Assembly: GCA_015222055.1 (NCBI GenBank)
Contig: JADFUR010000062.1
Location: 1-60,263 of the forward strand
Direction: 5' to 3'
DNA: 60,263 bases
Origin: Bacteroidota bacterium
GTDB lineage: Bacteria; Bacteroidota; Bacteroidia; Bacteroidales; B39-G9
Below, piece by piece: positions 17,515 through 25,973 of this stretch. The notes under the pieces are model-generated. The model made no database searches, was not told the origin of the DNA, and saw only the letters and a program-made list of their open reading frames with translations. Numbering within the stretch: the stretch's first letter is position 1; each line of letters opens with the position of its first letter. Position numbers and translations under genes: made by a program.

Positions 17515-18132
17515 ATGCTAATTTTTGGTCATAATCACGAGATTTTAAAAAAAATATTTCAGAGTGTTTATTGGAATTTTTCAGAAATAAAGACAAAGAA
17601 AATTTTTTTAACTTTTGATGATGGTCCAAATCCCGATGTGACAGCAAAAGTTTTAGATATTTTAGATAAATATAATGCAAAAGCCACATTCTTTTGTCTA
17701 GGCGAGAATGTTGAGAAATATCCTGAATTATTCTATAAAATAAAAGAAAAGAATCACTCTCTTGGAAACCACACATATAGCCATATAAACGGATGGTTCA
17801 CAAAAAATAAAAAATATTTTAAAGATATTGACCGAGCAAATTTTTTAATAAAATCAAATTTGTTTCGACCACCTTATGGGAAAATAACACCAGCTCAAAT
17901 AAAAACGTTGAAAAGGCAATTTAAGATTGTTTTGTGGGATGTTATGTCTATGGACTGGAATAATAACATATCGAAAGAGAAGTGCCTGAAAAATGTTTTT
18001 AGACACACAAGAAACGGTTCAATAATTGTTTTTCACGATACATTAAAAGCACAAGAAAAATTATTTTATTTATTACCCCTCGTTTTAGAAAAATATTCAA
18101 ACTTAGGCTTTGATTTTGTTTCGATAAAATAG
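17515..18132 (+). CDS. NodB-type polysaccharide deacetylase
   Basis: The 205-residue protein is a carbohydrate esterase family 4 domain. LTFDDGPNPD holds the catalytic and metal-binding aspartates (D35, D36), NHTYSH holds the metal histidines (H86, H90), FRPPYGK (117-123) is motif 3, and VFHDT near the C-terminus carries the last catalytic histidine. Such enzymes remove N-acetyl groups from peptidoglycan, chitin-like or surface glycans. The N-terminus has no clear signal peptide, only a short hydrophobic stretch, so either the start is misplaced or the protein works inside the cell. It is followed by tRNA-Ala. Confidence 0.88.
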   Translation: MLIFGHNHEILKKIFQSVYWNFSEIKTKKIFLTFDDGPNPDVTAKVLDILDKYNAKATFFCLGENVEKYPELFYKIKEKNHSLGNHTYSHINGWFTKNKKYFKDIDRANFLIKSNLFRPPYGKITPAQIKTLKRQFKIVLWDVMSMDWNNNISKEKCLKNVFRHTRNGSIIVFHDTLKAQEKLFYLLPLVLEKYSNLGFDFVSIK

Positions 18133-18172
18133 TTATATTAAAAATTTTTATTAGTTTTGTTTCATTATTGTA

Positions 18173-18246
18173 GGGGGCTTAGCTCAGTTGGCTAGAGCGT
18201 TTGGCTGGCAGCCAAGAGGTCGGGGGTTCGACTCCCCCAGTCTCCA
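18173..18246 (+). tRNA. tRNA-Ala (GGC anticodon)
   Basis: A full cloverleaf can be drawn: acceptor GGGGGCT / AGTCTCC, D arm GCTC...GAGC, anticodon stem TTTGG/CCAAG with loop CTGGCAG (anticodon GGC, reading GCC), and T arm GGGGG-TTCGACT-CCCCC. The G3:U70 wobble that defines alanine identity is present. CCA is not encoded. It lies 9 bases from the end of a convergent nuclease gene and next to a variable defence region. I found no second copy of its 3' end that would mark an integrated element. Confidence 0.97.
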
Positions 18247-18254
18247 CAAAAAAA

Positions 18255-19571
18255 TCACCTTTTAATAAATTTTTTCACAACGCATCTCTTTTTTTCATCA
18301 ACAACTTTCACAAAATAAATTCCCGGTTGAATACTGTTAAAAGGTATTGCTATATTGCTGTTGTGTGATAAATAGTTGTGGCTAAATATCTCTTTACCTA
18401 ATATTGAAATTATTGAAACATTGATTTTTTTTGTGCTTTGCTGGTTAAAAAATGACAATTTTAATTTATCATAAACAGGATTTGTAAGTTTAAAGTCAAA
18501 ACTATTTATTTGGGAGTTTTCTTTTATTGAAACATGTGTTTGATTAACCGATAAGTCTGTAATAATCGGCAAATGGTCAGACATGTTATAAAGAGCATTA
18601 ACAATACTGTCGGGAATGGTTCTGCTTGTTGAACTTAACAAAGAGCTGTTAAAAAACGTACCGTTTTGTCCCAGTGCATGATAAGAACCATTTATGTATT
18701 GAATATTATTTGTTCCATCAATAACCGATTTTGTCATAAGAATATAATCAAAGCGGTCATCCATCCCTCCATATGAGGGACACCCTAACTTTTCGGAGTG
18801 AGTTGACTGTGTGTGATAATTTGAATAATATGAATTATTATGCCATGAACCAATTTGATTTATTGGGTCGTAAAATTTTATTTCAGGATTATCATAATTT
18901 ATTAATGTTTGAAAAGCGGGTTCTGTGCTTTTATATAAATTAAAATCACCCATTATTAATATGTTGCCTGAGTAATTAATGTTATTTAAATAATCCATTA
19001 GAGTTTGAATCATTACACCTCTTTTTTCTACTTCATCAGCATCGCTACCGGCTTTTAAGTGTGCAACAATGCAAGTAATAAAAGCAGTGTCTTTTTTTGT
19101 GATTAAATCGGAAGAGTTGTAATAAAGTTTGTAAATATTGATATCCCTAATGGCTGTTGTTACAACATCTTCGTGTGCAAGAGTAAGTTTCTCCGAATTA
19201 TAATACAACATATTCACAATATAAGAATATCCTCCGTTTGAAAAGTTTGTATATGTTGCGTGTTTATATTTATTTGTGTTTACGTTTAATACGCTATTTT
19301 GTAAATGATCAACATTTGATGTTTTAGCACCCATTTCATTTACTGTGAAAATATCAGGCTTCACATAAGACATTATTTTTTTTAAACTAGCGTCTTTGTC
19401 TTCAATATTGTTGTTTGTTGATGTGCACCAATCAGTGTTCCAGCCGTAATACAGCAAATTATATTGCATTATTTTAATAGTGTCTTGTGCTTTTGTATTA
19501 CTGATAATAAATAATAATGCGATTATTATGTAATTTTTAAACGTAGAGTTTTTCATGAGATTTTTTTTCAA
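18255..19571 (-). CDS. Secreted endonuclease/exonuclease/phosphatase-family protein with T9SS domain
   Basis: After a signal peptide ending at about NTKAQ, residues about 30-340 form a DNase I-like (EEP) domain: IMQYNLLY, FTVNEMG (catalytic Glu), CIVAHLKAGSD, ILIMGDFNLY, DDRFDYILMT and MSDHLPI give the full set of catalytic motifs. The C-terminal 75 residues are a T9SS type A sorting domain (INVSIISILGKEIF, GIYFVKVVDEKKRCVVKKF). The substrate could be nucleic acid or a phosphoester. With the endonuclease I at 10234-13182 it gives the cell two secreted nuclease-like enzymes. It is monocistronic and convergent with the tRNA. Confidence 0.88.
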   Translation of the reverse strand: MKKNLMKNSTFKNYIIIALLFIISNTKAQDTIKIMQYNLLYYGWNTDWCTSTNNNIEDKDASLKKIMSYVKPDIFTVNEMGAKTSNVDHLQNSVLNVNTNKYKHATYTNFSNGGYSYIVNMLYYNSEKLTLAHEDVVTTAIRDINIYKLYYNSSDLITKKDTAFITCIVAHLKAGSDADEVEKRGVMIQTLMDYLNNINYSGNILIMGDFNLYKSTEPAFQTLINYDNPEIKFYDPINQIGSWHNNSYYSNYHTQSTHSEKLGCPSYGGMDDRFDYILMTKSVIDGTNNIQYINGSYHALGQNGTFFNSSLLSSTSRTIPDSIVNALYNMSDHLPIITDLSVNQTHVSIKENSQINSFDFKLTNPVYDKLKLSFFNQQSTKKINVSIISILGKEIFSHNYLSHNSNIAIPFNSIQPGIYFVKVVDEKKRCVVKKFIKR

Positions 19572-19682
19572 AATATATTTGACAAAATTAGTAAAGCTTT
19601 AGAGAATTAAAAACCAATAGATATTTGAATCTCTGTGCAGAAAGCGTTTTATAAGAATTTGCTTTAGGGTGTTTTTGTGTTT

Positions 19683-20537
19683 TTAGGAGTTGGGCGACGT
19701 AGATTTTATTTTATTTTTTAATGAATCAATAATTTTTACATCTAAATTCTTATATTTTGGAAGTTTAGTTATCAAATTTCTAAGATTGATTACTTCATTT
19801 TCAGGTACAATTATATCAGTAATATCTGCTAAGTCAAAGTCAATATTTTGCATATTTTTGTTTCGTTCATCACTAGAATTGAATGAATCATATTCCTGTT
19901 TGGTCATATAAGATTTAAAAAGCATCTTATCCGGTTTATAACGCCACTCTCGTTCGTCGTAAAATTTATGATTGTCGTTTTTATAATTCCCTTTCTCAAA
20001 AAAGCCGCTATAAGGCTTTACAAACATTGACAAATCAACAATAATATCATAAAAATTAATGACATCAATACACAATAGTTCTTCTCTAAATTTATTTTCT
20101 TTTCGCTTAGTTGTCTGACAATCATAAAGTTTCCTGATGTTTTTTTTATGGTTCCTAATTAAATTTTCAAATAATGCTCTTGTTTCTCCATAATCAGGTA
20201 AATAAATAACAGGACAAATAGCCAGTTTTTCCCCCCAATCTTTTTTTAATCCGATTGAATATTCACCATAAACTTTTACGTGGTTATATACAAGATTTAA
20301 TGGAATATCACAAAAACAGCACATAGGGATTGCAAATTCATCAGTTATGTTGTCTTCGGGAACCTTTCTATTTAGAATCTTAGCAAGCGAATTTAAAAAT
20401 CCATTTTTTTTTATAATCCCAAGTTTTTCTAATGAAAATCGTGTTTGAAATCCATTATTTAAAATGCTTATTAATATCTTCTTTGAAGATGTGTAATGAA
20501 AAAGTCGATTTGTACTTATTACAGTCTCTTTATCCAT
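19683..20537 (-). CDS. AbiGi-like abortive-infection protein
   Basis: The 284-residue protein resembles the AbiGi family (putative antitoxin of the two-component AbiG phage-exclusion system). It begins RLFHYTSSKKILISILNNGF, has IPMCCFCDIPLNLVYNHVKVYGEYSIGLKKDWG at about 80-112, and EREWRYKPD near residue 200. The FHYTS...GF and DEREWRY pattern is shared with DUF2971-type proteins. The expected partner AbiGii is not next to it. On the same strand upstream lie a decayed RhuM gene and a restriction-modification gene, so this is a defence neighbourhood. Whether the lone AbiGi works is unknown; it may serve with an unlinked partner or act as an orphan antitoxin. Confidence 0.7.
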   Translation of the reverse strand: MDKETVISTNRLFHYTSSKKILISILNNGFQTRFSLEKLGIIKKNGFLNSLAKILNRKVPEDNITDEFAIPMCCFCDIPLNLVYNHVKVYGEYSIGLKKDWGEKLAICPVIYLPDYGETRALFENLIRNHKKNIRKLYDCQTTKRKENKFREELLCIDVINFYDIIVDLSMFVKPYSGFFEKGNYKNDNHKFYDEREWRYKPDKMLFKSYMTKQEYDSFNSSDERNKNMQNIDFDLADITDIIVPENEVINLRNLITKLPKYKNLDVKIIDSLKNKIKSTSPNS

Positions 20538-20609
20538 GGGGTAAGGTGGTTTTTTATTGAGCCCAATGATTTCAATGTGATACGGTTGGTGCTTTTTAGC
20601 ACTTTCTTG

Positions 20610-20881
20610 TCAAATTGAAAATATGTTTGTTTTATATTTTTTACCGTCAGATGCAGTTACCGAGTAATACTCGACAACTGAATTTTTATCTAATTCGCCT
20701 GCTTTAATAATGTTTTTTAGTTGTAACGAAATATTATCTGTGCTACACTCAAACAGTTCTGCCATTAGTTTTTTTGCGTAAGCCATAAATTGTCTGCATC
20801 AAAATAAACGTCTATTTTTATTTCTCCGTCTTCGGTTTTGTATAATAGTATTTCTGAATTATTTTTTTGCATAATTTCCAT
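20610..20881 (-). pseudogene. Frameshifted, truncated RhuM-family gene
   Basis: On the minus strand an ATG at 20881 overlaps the stop of the restriction-modification gene (TAATG). It reads MEIMQKNNSEILLYKTEDG then IDVYFDADNLWLTQK and hits TAA after a run of seven A. In the neighbouring frame the reading continues LMAELFECSTDNISLQLKNI, AGELDKNSVVEYYSVTASDG and KKYKTNIFS before TGA at 20610. Together this is the N-terminal third of a RhuM virulence-family protein (typical WLTQKxxAELF...NISxHIKNI...TASDGKxY), broken by a slip in the poly-A tract and lacking its C-terminal part. The family is common in restriction and defence islands. The remnant explains the 343-base gap between the two defence genes. 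Confidence 0.75.
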
Positions 20882-23800
20882 TACACACCCTCCTCCACAA
20901 TTTTAATTTCATCTTCTGTTAAACCATAAAGTTCATAAACCATTTGGTCTATTTCTTTGTCTGTTTTTTCTATCTCTGATTTTAAGGTTTGGGCTTCTGC
21001 TTTTTTTTCTTCAAAAAGCTCCATCCATTCCATTTCGTCTTTTTTAGTCAAGTGGACATGTCCACTTGTTGTAGCTGTTGCTACTTCTTTATTTGCTTTT
21101 TTTATGGCTTTGTTCAACTCTTTTATAAAATCGGCAAATTCTAATTCGTGCCAGTTTTGTAGTTTATTGCTTAGTTTTTTTATGTTAAATTGAGATTGGA
21201 GATATTTTGAGAACCTTGTTTTTAATTCAGTTTCTTTTTTATTAGAAATTAATTGTGCATTTGCTAAAATTTCCAAATCTGTCTCAATTTTCGACAACTC
21301 TTTATGAATAGGTGTTTTCTCTATTGAAGGTCTTCTAAAATCCCAATATCCACCTTGTAATGTAGTGCAAGTATTCTTTAAAAAGAAAAAAGCTATTGAA
21401 GAATTCAAAAAAGCTAAAAGGGCTTTACTTCCTGAACTAATAAAAAAATTATTGTCAGATAAGCTATATTCTCCTGTTTCATCTAAAAAGAAATTACATT
21501 TATTATTAATTCTTGGATAAATAATTTTAGGTTGAGATAATAAATGCGAGTTTTTACTTCCGTAACGACTTAAACACCACCAATTAAAGCGTCCTTGTTT
21601 TACCTCTGGTCTTTTTTCTAATATAGCTTGATTAGATAATAAATATTCTTTTAAACTTTCATTACTATTTATATCATATTCCCAATCTAAGAAAAGTAAA
21701 TATAGATTTTGAAAATCTGCTTTATATCTCTTGACCTCCTTACCCATAAAGATTTTTTTCAATACCCCTGAAGAAGATATTTCTTTTTTAATATCTTCTG
21801 ATACAATAAATGCTTCATTGCAACCTGTTGATACTCCTCTGAAAATTTTGTCATCAACAACTTCCTTTAATAAATTTGAATTACAATTTATTTTATTTAA
21901 TAATTTGTTTACTTCAACATTTAAAAAACTCCACGAAGTATCTGTAAGTGAACTGTTAGAGACTATATGTTTTTTTTGTTCTAATGTTCCAATAGGGTCT
22001 TTTGTATTATCTCGCTTATTTATTTCAGAATAGAGGAACTTTTTTGATTTACTTTCTTTCTTATTTAATATATATATAATAGGATAAGTTGTTGCATCAT
22101 CGAATACGGGATAATCATCAAAATCAAAAATTAAATCAATATTAGCATCTTCTTTAATGACTTTTCTTATTTCTTTTCCGTAAGTGGCTTTTAAAAATTT
22201 ATTAGGTAGAATAAATGAAAATAAGCCGTTCTTATTCATTAATTCAATACCTTTTTCTATGAAATAAGTATATAAATCAGCAATGCTATTATAACATTTG
22301 TAATTTTGTTCTAAATACGGTTTTATTTCTCTAAATAATTCTTGTCTCACATAAGGCGGATTACCAATCACCACATCAAAGCCACCATTGTATTCTGTTC
22401 TAAAAGCTTGCTTTTTAGAGCATAAAAATTCTTTTTTTATTTTTTCTATTTCTTTACTTTTAGGCAGTTCGTGTTTTATACGGTTATTTCGTATATATTC
22501 AATTGCGTTATTTAGGTATTCTTCGTTTTTTATTTCGGATTTTCCGTATTTTTGCGTCCAGAGTTTCGTTTGCGTTTCTCCTCGTTCGGTATCAGTCGCC
22601 ATTGAGGCGGACAATGGGGCATGCCCCATTGTTGTATAACCCTTTGCTATATTTCTAGCACGAGCTGTCATAGATTTTATTTTCCCTACTATTTTCGGCA
22701 GTTCTTCCGCCTCACAAACCAGCAGTAGGTGCAGATGGTCGCCACAGATATTATATTCTACTACATTCAGATTATCTTTTTTTACTATCTCAGCAATAGT
22801 TTTCGTTATTATTATTTCGTCTTCATCATCTAGCCATATAGCATCACCAGTTTTCACGTTATTGTCGAACATTCGTTGCGAATATCTGGAATTATGTGTT
22901 GCAGTGGTTATATGCCATATGTTTTTCTTTTTCTCCGAGAAAATATGCGAAAATTCGTTTTGCCAATTAAATGCTTTATCTCCTGCAACTTTTGGGTCGT
23001 CAATTAGCGAGTTACCACATTTTATATTATTGTTTAATGTATTTAATTTTCTGCGTGGCTGTGCGGTGCGTAGCCAAAGCGAAAGTTTTGCAATTTCAAC
23101 GCTTTCTTCGTTTATATCAACACCATAAATATTATTTTCTAAAATGGTATTTTCAATATTTTTCATAACCATACCACCGCCAAGCAAAGAGGTTTCGAGT
23201 TCGTCAATGTAGGTATGTTCTTTTATTAAAAAATCCAAAGCTTGATTTAAGAAAGCACCCGAGCCACAAGCAGGGTCGAGAATTGTAAGTGTTAAAAGCC
23301 AATTTCGGTAAGTATCGAGTTTTGCTTTCAGCTTTTTTAATGTGTCTGTTTTTCGTCCTTTTCGGCTCTTTTGGTATTCTTCTTCTTCTATTTCGAGTTC
23401 TTGCTTTTTTTCTTCACAAAGTTTACCAATAGTGTTTTCTACAATATATTTGGTTATGTATTTGGGTGTGTAAAAAACACCGTCTTTTTTTCGTTTTGTT
23501 TTTTGTTTATCAAAATCTGTTCCCTCAATTTCGGCATTTATGCTTTCAATTTCGTTTAGCGAATTTTCAAAAATATGACCAAGAATATTTACACCTACTT
23601 GACTTTCAAAATCGTAATCGGAAAGTGTTTTTGTGTGTTTAAACAATAATTGGTCGTCTAAAATTAGGCTATCTAAAATCGGGTCTGGTTTAAACAATCC
23701 ACCGTTATATGCAAAAATTTCAGCTCTTGATTGTGTGCCTTTTCTTCCTGTATCCAAAAAGCGGAAATATTGCTTAAACAAATCGTAAAGCGGTCTTTCG

Positions 23801-24654
23801 TCTCCAAAATCACAATCGGCTTTCCATTTATTCAATATTTGCAAAGTTGAGTTTGGTGGCAGTAAGCCTTTGTCTTCGGCAAAAAAGATAAACAAAAAAC
23901 GGTCAATAAGTTTCTGTGATTTTTTGAATAATGTTTGTTTAATATTTTTAGTTGCTCGGTCTTTATCTTCTTTTAGTAGCTCGGCTCTAAAAATTTCATT
24001 ATTCATATTTTCTTTTACCAAATCTCTAAAAAGTTCTCTTTTAAACAGCGAATAATCGGCATAAAAAGTTTTTGTGACGCCTTCTTCGGCGACTATACTA
24101 TCATTTTTAATTTTTAGAGGTAGGTTATTTAAAATATTTTCTTTGTGTAAACATAAATACAGCAATTCAAATTCGTTTTCGTTGAGAGTAAACAAATTAA
24201 ATTCTTCAAAATCAACGGCGTTATTTATGTAAAATCGAAGTTTTTCAAAGTTTGATGTGATAACATAAACGCATTCGCTATGATTTGCTTTGTAATCAAA
24301 TGCTTGTTGTCTTATTTTTTCGAGATCTTTTGTTTTGGTGCTTTTCAGCTCTATAACTGCTAATGCTTTTTTATTTTTCAGAATTGCACCATCTGTTTTT
24401 TTTGCTCCTTTTTCGTTTTTTAATTCTGTTGTTAAATTAAAATGTGGTTCTGGATTTAAAGTATAGTCAAACACTTTTACAAAAAGTTCTCTTAAAAATC
24501 CTTCTTGAAATTGTTCTTCTTTACTTTCTCGTATATTTTCTTGTCTTTCTGGGTTATGAAAATAGGTAGCATATTTTTTATACGCCTTTTCAACCACCTT
24601 TTTATCTTGCAGGTTCCTATATTTTTTCAATACTGATGTCTGAAATAATCCCAT
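20881..24654 (-). CDS. Type IIG restriction-modification enzyme with embedded HUH (Y1/RAYT-like) transposase domain
   Basis: Domains in order on 1257 residues: a PD-(D/E)xK-like nuclease (D88 in KKTDGAIL, E102 and K104 in VIELK); a helical linker; an N6-adenine methyltransferase with GVFYTPKYITKYIV, motif I DPACGSGAFLNQALDFL (from 460) and YGVDINEESVEIAKLSLWLR. In homologues I remember, FNWQNEF...F runs straight into FDVVIGNPPYV. Here about 180 residues (575-755) are inserted between them, before NPPYV at 765-769. The insert has IWHITTATHN, the HUH metal motif GDHLHLLL (H640, H642), KLWTQKYGKSEI and LNNAIEYIRNN with candidate nucleophile Y720, all typical of Y1_Tnp/RAYT transposases. A TaqI-like specificity region follows to the C-terminus. 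The whole is open with no stop or frameshift, so a chimera is being maintained. Whether methylation survives the insertion is unknown. Confidence 0.85.
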   Translation of the reverse strand: MGLFQTSVLKKYRNLQDKKVVEKAYKKYATYFHNPERQENIRESKEEQFQEGFLRELFVKVFDYTLNPEPHFNLTTELKNEKGAKKTDGAILKNKKALAVIELKSTKTKDLEKIRQQAFDYKANHSECVYVITSNFEKLRFYINNAVDFEEFNLFTLNENEFELLYLCLHKENILNNLPLKIKNDSIVAEEGVTKTFYADYSLFKRELFRDLVKENMNNEIFRAELLKEDKDRATKNIKQTLFKKSQKLIDRFLFIFFAEDKGLLPPNSTLQILNKWKADCDFGDERPLYDLFKQYFRFLDTGRKGTQSRAEIFAYNGGLFKPDPILDSLILDDQLLFKHTKTLSDYDFESQVGVNILGHIFENSLNEIESINAEIEGTDFDKQKTKRKKDGVFYTPKYITKYIVENTIGKLCEEKKQELEIEEEEYQKSRKGRKTDTLKKLKAKLDTYRNWLLTLTILDPACGSGAFLNQALDFLIKEHTYIDELETSLLGGGMVMKNIENTILENNIYGVDINEESVEIAKLSLWLRTAQPRRKLNTLNNNIKCGNSLIDDPKVAGDKAFNWQNEFSHIFSEKKKNIWHITTATHNSRYSQRMFDNNVKTGDAIWLDDEDEIIITKTIAEIVKKDNLNVVEYNICGDHLHLLLVCEAEELPKIVGKIKSMTARARNIAKGYTTMGHAPLSASMATDTERGETQTKLWTQKYGKSEIKNEEYLNNAIEYIRNNRIKHELPKSKEIEKIKKEFLCSKKQAFRTEYNGGFDVVIGNPPYVRQELFREIKPYLEQNYKCYNSIADLYTYFIEKGIELMNKNGLFSFILPNKFLKATYGKEIRKVIKEDANIDLIFDFDDYPVFDDATTYPIIYILNKKESKSKKFLYSEINKRDNTKDPIGTLEQKKHIVSNSSLTDTSWSFLNVEVNKLLNKINCNSNLLKEVVDDKIFRGVSTGCNEAFIVSEDIKKEISSSGVLKKIFMGKEVKRYKADFQNLYLLFLDWEYDINSNESLKEYLLSNQAILEKRPEVKQGRFNWWCLSRYGSKNSHLLSQPKIIYPRINNKCNFFLDETGEYSLSDNNFFISSGSKALLAFLNSSIAFFFLKNTCTTLQGGYWDFRRPSIEKTPIHKELSKIETDLEILANAQLISNKKETELKTRFSKYLQSQFNIKKLSNKLQNWHELEFADFIKELNKAIKKANKEVATATTSGHVHLTKKDEMEWMELFEEKKAEAQTLKSEIEKTDKEIDQMVYELYGLTEDEIKIVEEGV
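22611..22632. repeat. 22-bp perfect palindrome inside the transposase-like insert
   Basis: ACAATGGGGC followed by ATGCCCCATTGT is a perfect 22-base palindrome with a GC-rich centre in an otherwise AT-rich gene. It encodes part of the TTMGHAPLSAS segment (about residues 675-682), a stretch lacking in the usual Y1 core. A short inverted CCATTG/CAATGG pair lies beside it. It may be a REP-like target captured inside the coding region. Confidence 0.6.
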
Positions 24655-25973
24655 TTTATTTATTTAAATTTAATCAGTTGTTAAAAGTATAAATAATTTT
24701 GGTGCGAAGAAAAAAATAGTTCTTTTGGTTTTCAACATTGTATTAACTTTTGTTCAAATTACCGAAAAAATCAAATGTGCTATTTGTACGGTAGGTTTTA
24801 ATTTTTTTTTTGCTGTGTATTTAAGGTTCTACCGTTCTTCTTGCTTGTGCCGAACGCTTCATTAAGCCACACTAGTGTGTCTTATTTCCACTATACCTCA
24901 CATTATAAACACCCGTAAAAAATATTTTATGATTGATACAGTTAATAGGTAAATGTATTAATAAATTTTTTTTAATCCCTAAAATTAGCAAACGAATTTT
25001 ATTCGTTTACAGATTAACCATTCCTGGGTGCTTGGGATTAACTCATATATATCAGCAAATTACAATCAACTTGTTGGTTAACTGTTTTAAGTCGCTAAGC
25101 TATTATTTTCCCAAGGTTTAAGATAAATGCATGATGGAATCGAAAAAAATATCGCGGGATGTTCCGCAGGGGAATAAAATTTTTATTTTAATTATCAGAC
25201 TGCTTCCTGCGGTTTTCTTGTTTTTTATCAACACCCCCGATTAATACCGAATTGCTTTTATACAATAATTTCAGTTCACTTCGTTTCTGAAATTAGGTAA
25301 AAAGTCTATCGGCATTATTCCAAAAACAATCGTTTTTCTAAACATTTCAGAAGAACGAAACTTGTCATAAAATCGGGGGCTATTCATATTTTTTCCTTAC
25401 AGGAAAATGTTATGTATGTCAAAACCGAATCGTTCTTTTTTTTCAATCCTTTATATAAAATAAATGCTTTAAGGATTTACAAACGCTGGAAGGTTTTTAT
25501 CGCAACAAAATCCCGTAGGGATTTAATATAAATAGCCCTGTATGAAATGCAGGGATAGGAATATGAAGTAGAAAAAGAACCCTGAATAGGGTTCAATATT
25601 AATTTCCTCGGCTGCGGATGGCTAAATATTTGCGAAGCCTCGACCTTAAATTCATTTCGTTAATTTTCGAATGAAATGGAGCGTTAAAAATCATAAACTG
25701 TTTGAACGACGATAGGAGTGAGTTTTTATGATTTAGCGTAGTGTAATGTAGAAAATAAGAAATCAATTTTCAGTCTTGATTTTTTCTAACTTTTTGATCA
25801 AGCAAAAAGTTAAGGTAAAGGAATTTGAAAATTTTCTAAATCTTTGAGATTTTGAAAATTATCCGTTTCGGAATTTCTTTCCGTGGAAAGTATAAAAAAT
25901 GAACATCTTTAATTATTATATGTAATATTACAAAAATATTATACTTTTATAAAAAATATTAATCATAAAAGAT
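24655..25973. other. Gene-free 1.3 kb block dense in hairpin-forming sequences
   Basis: No convincing gene is present; the longest open frame (24933-25121, 62 codons) has no family resemblance. The block is packed with inverted repeats: CCGCAGG/CCTGCGG at 25164-25212, AATTTCAG/CTGAAATT at 25267-25294, AATCCTT/AAGGATT at 25445-25477, the three-hairpin repeat at 25505-25592, TCATAAA/TTTATGA near 25691-25731, AAATCAA/TTGATTT near 25760-25782, AACTTTTT/AAAAAGTT near 25788-25811, AATTTTC-AAATCT/AGATTT-GAAAATT near 25830-25860, and CTTTCC-GT-GGAAAG near 25877-25890. The last ones may end transcription before the next gene. Several resemble dispersed intergenic repeats I remember from other Bacteroidetes, unverified. 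Confidence 0.7.
25505..25592. repeat. Three-hairpin dispersed repeat, copy 1
   Basis: Consecutive hairpins are AAATCCC-GTA-GGGATTT, CCCTG-TATGAAATG-CAGGG and GAACCCT-GAAT-AGGGTTC, separated by short AT-rich linkers. The same order, spacing and a 25-base identical core recur at 30068-30155. Confidence 0.8.

Noticed and set aside
24933-25121. 62-codon open frame in the non-coding block
   Set aside because: Composition and length are what chance gives in AT-rich DNA; no family motif, start context or neighbouring operon supports it.
18173-25973. Integrated genomic island using tRNA-Ala as attachment site
   Set aside because: No integrase gene and no second copy of the tRNA 3' end (the CCCCCAGTCTCC region) was seen on the right side of the defence genes.
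24655-25973. Retron or group II intron
   Set aside because: No reverse transcriptase gene lies in or next to the hairpin block.
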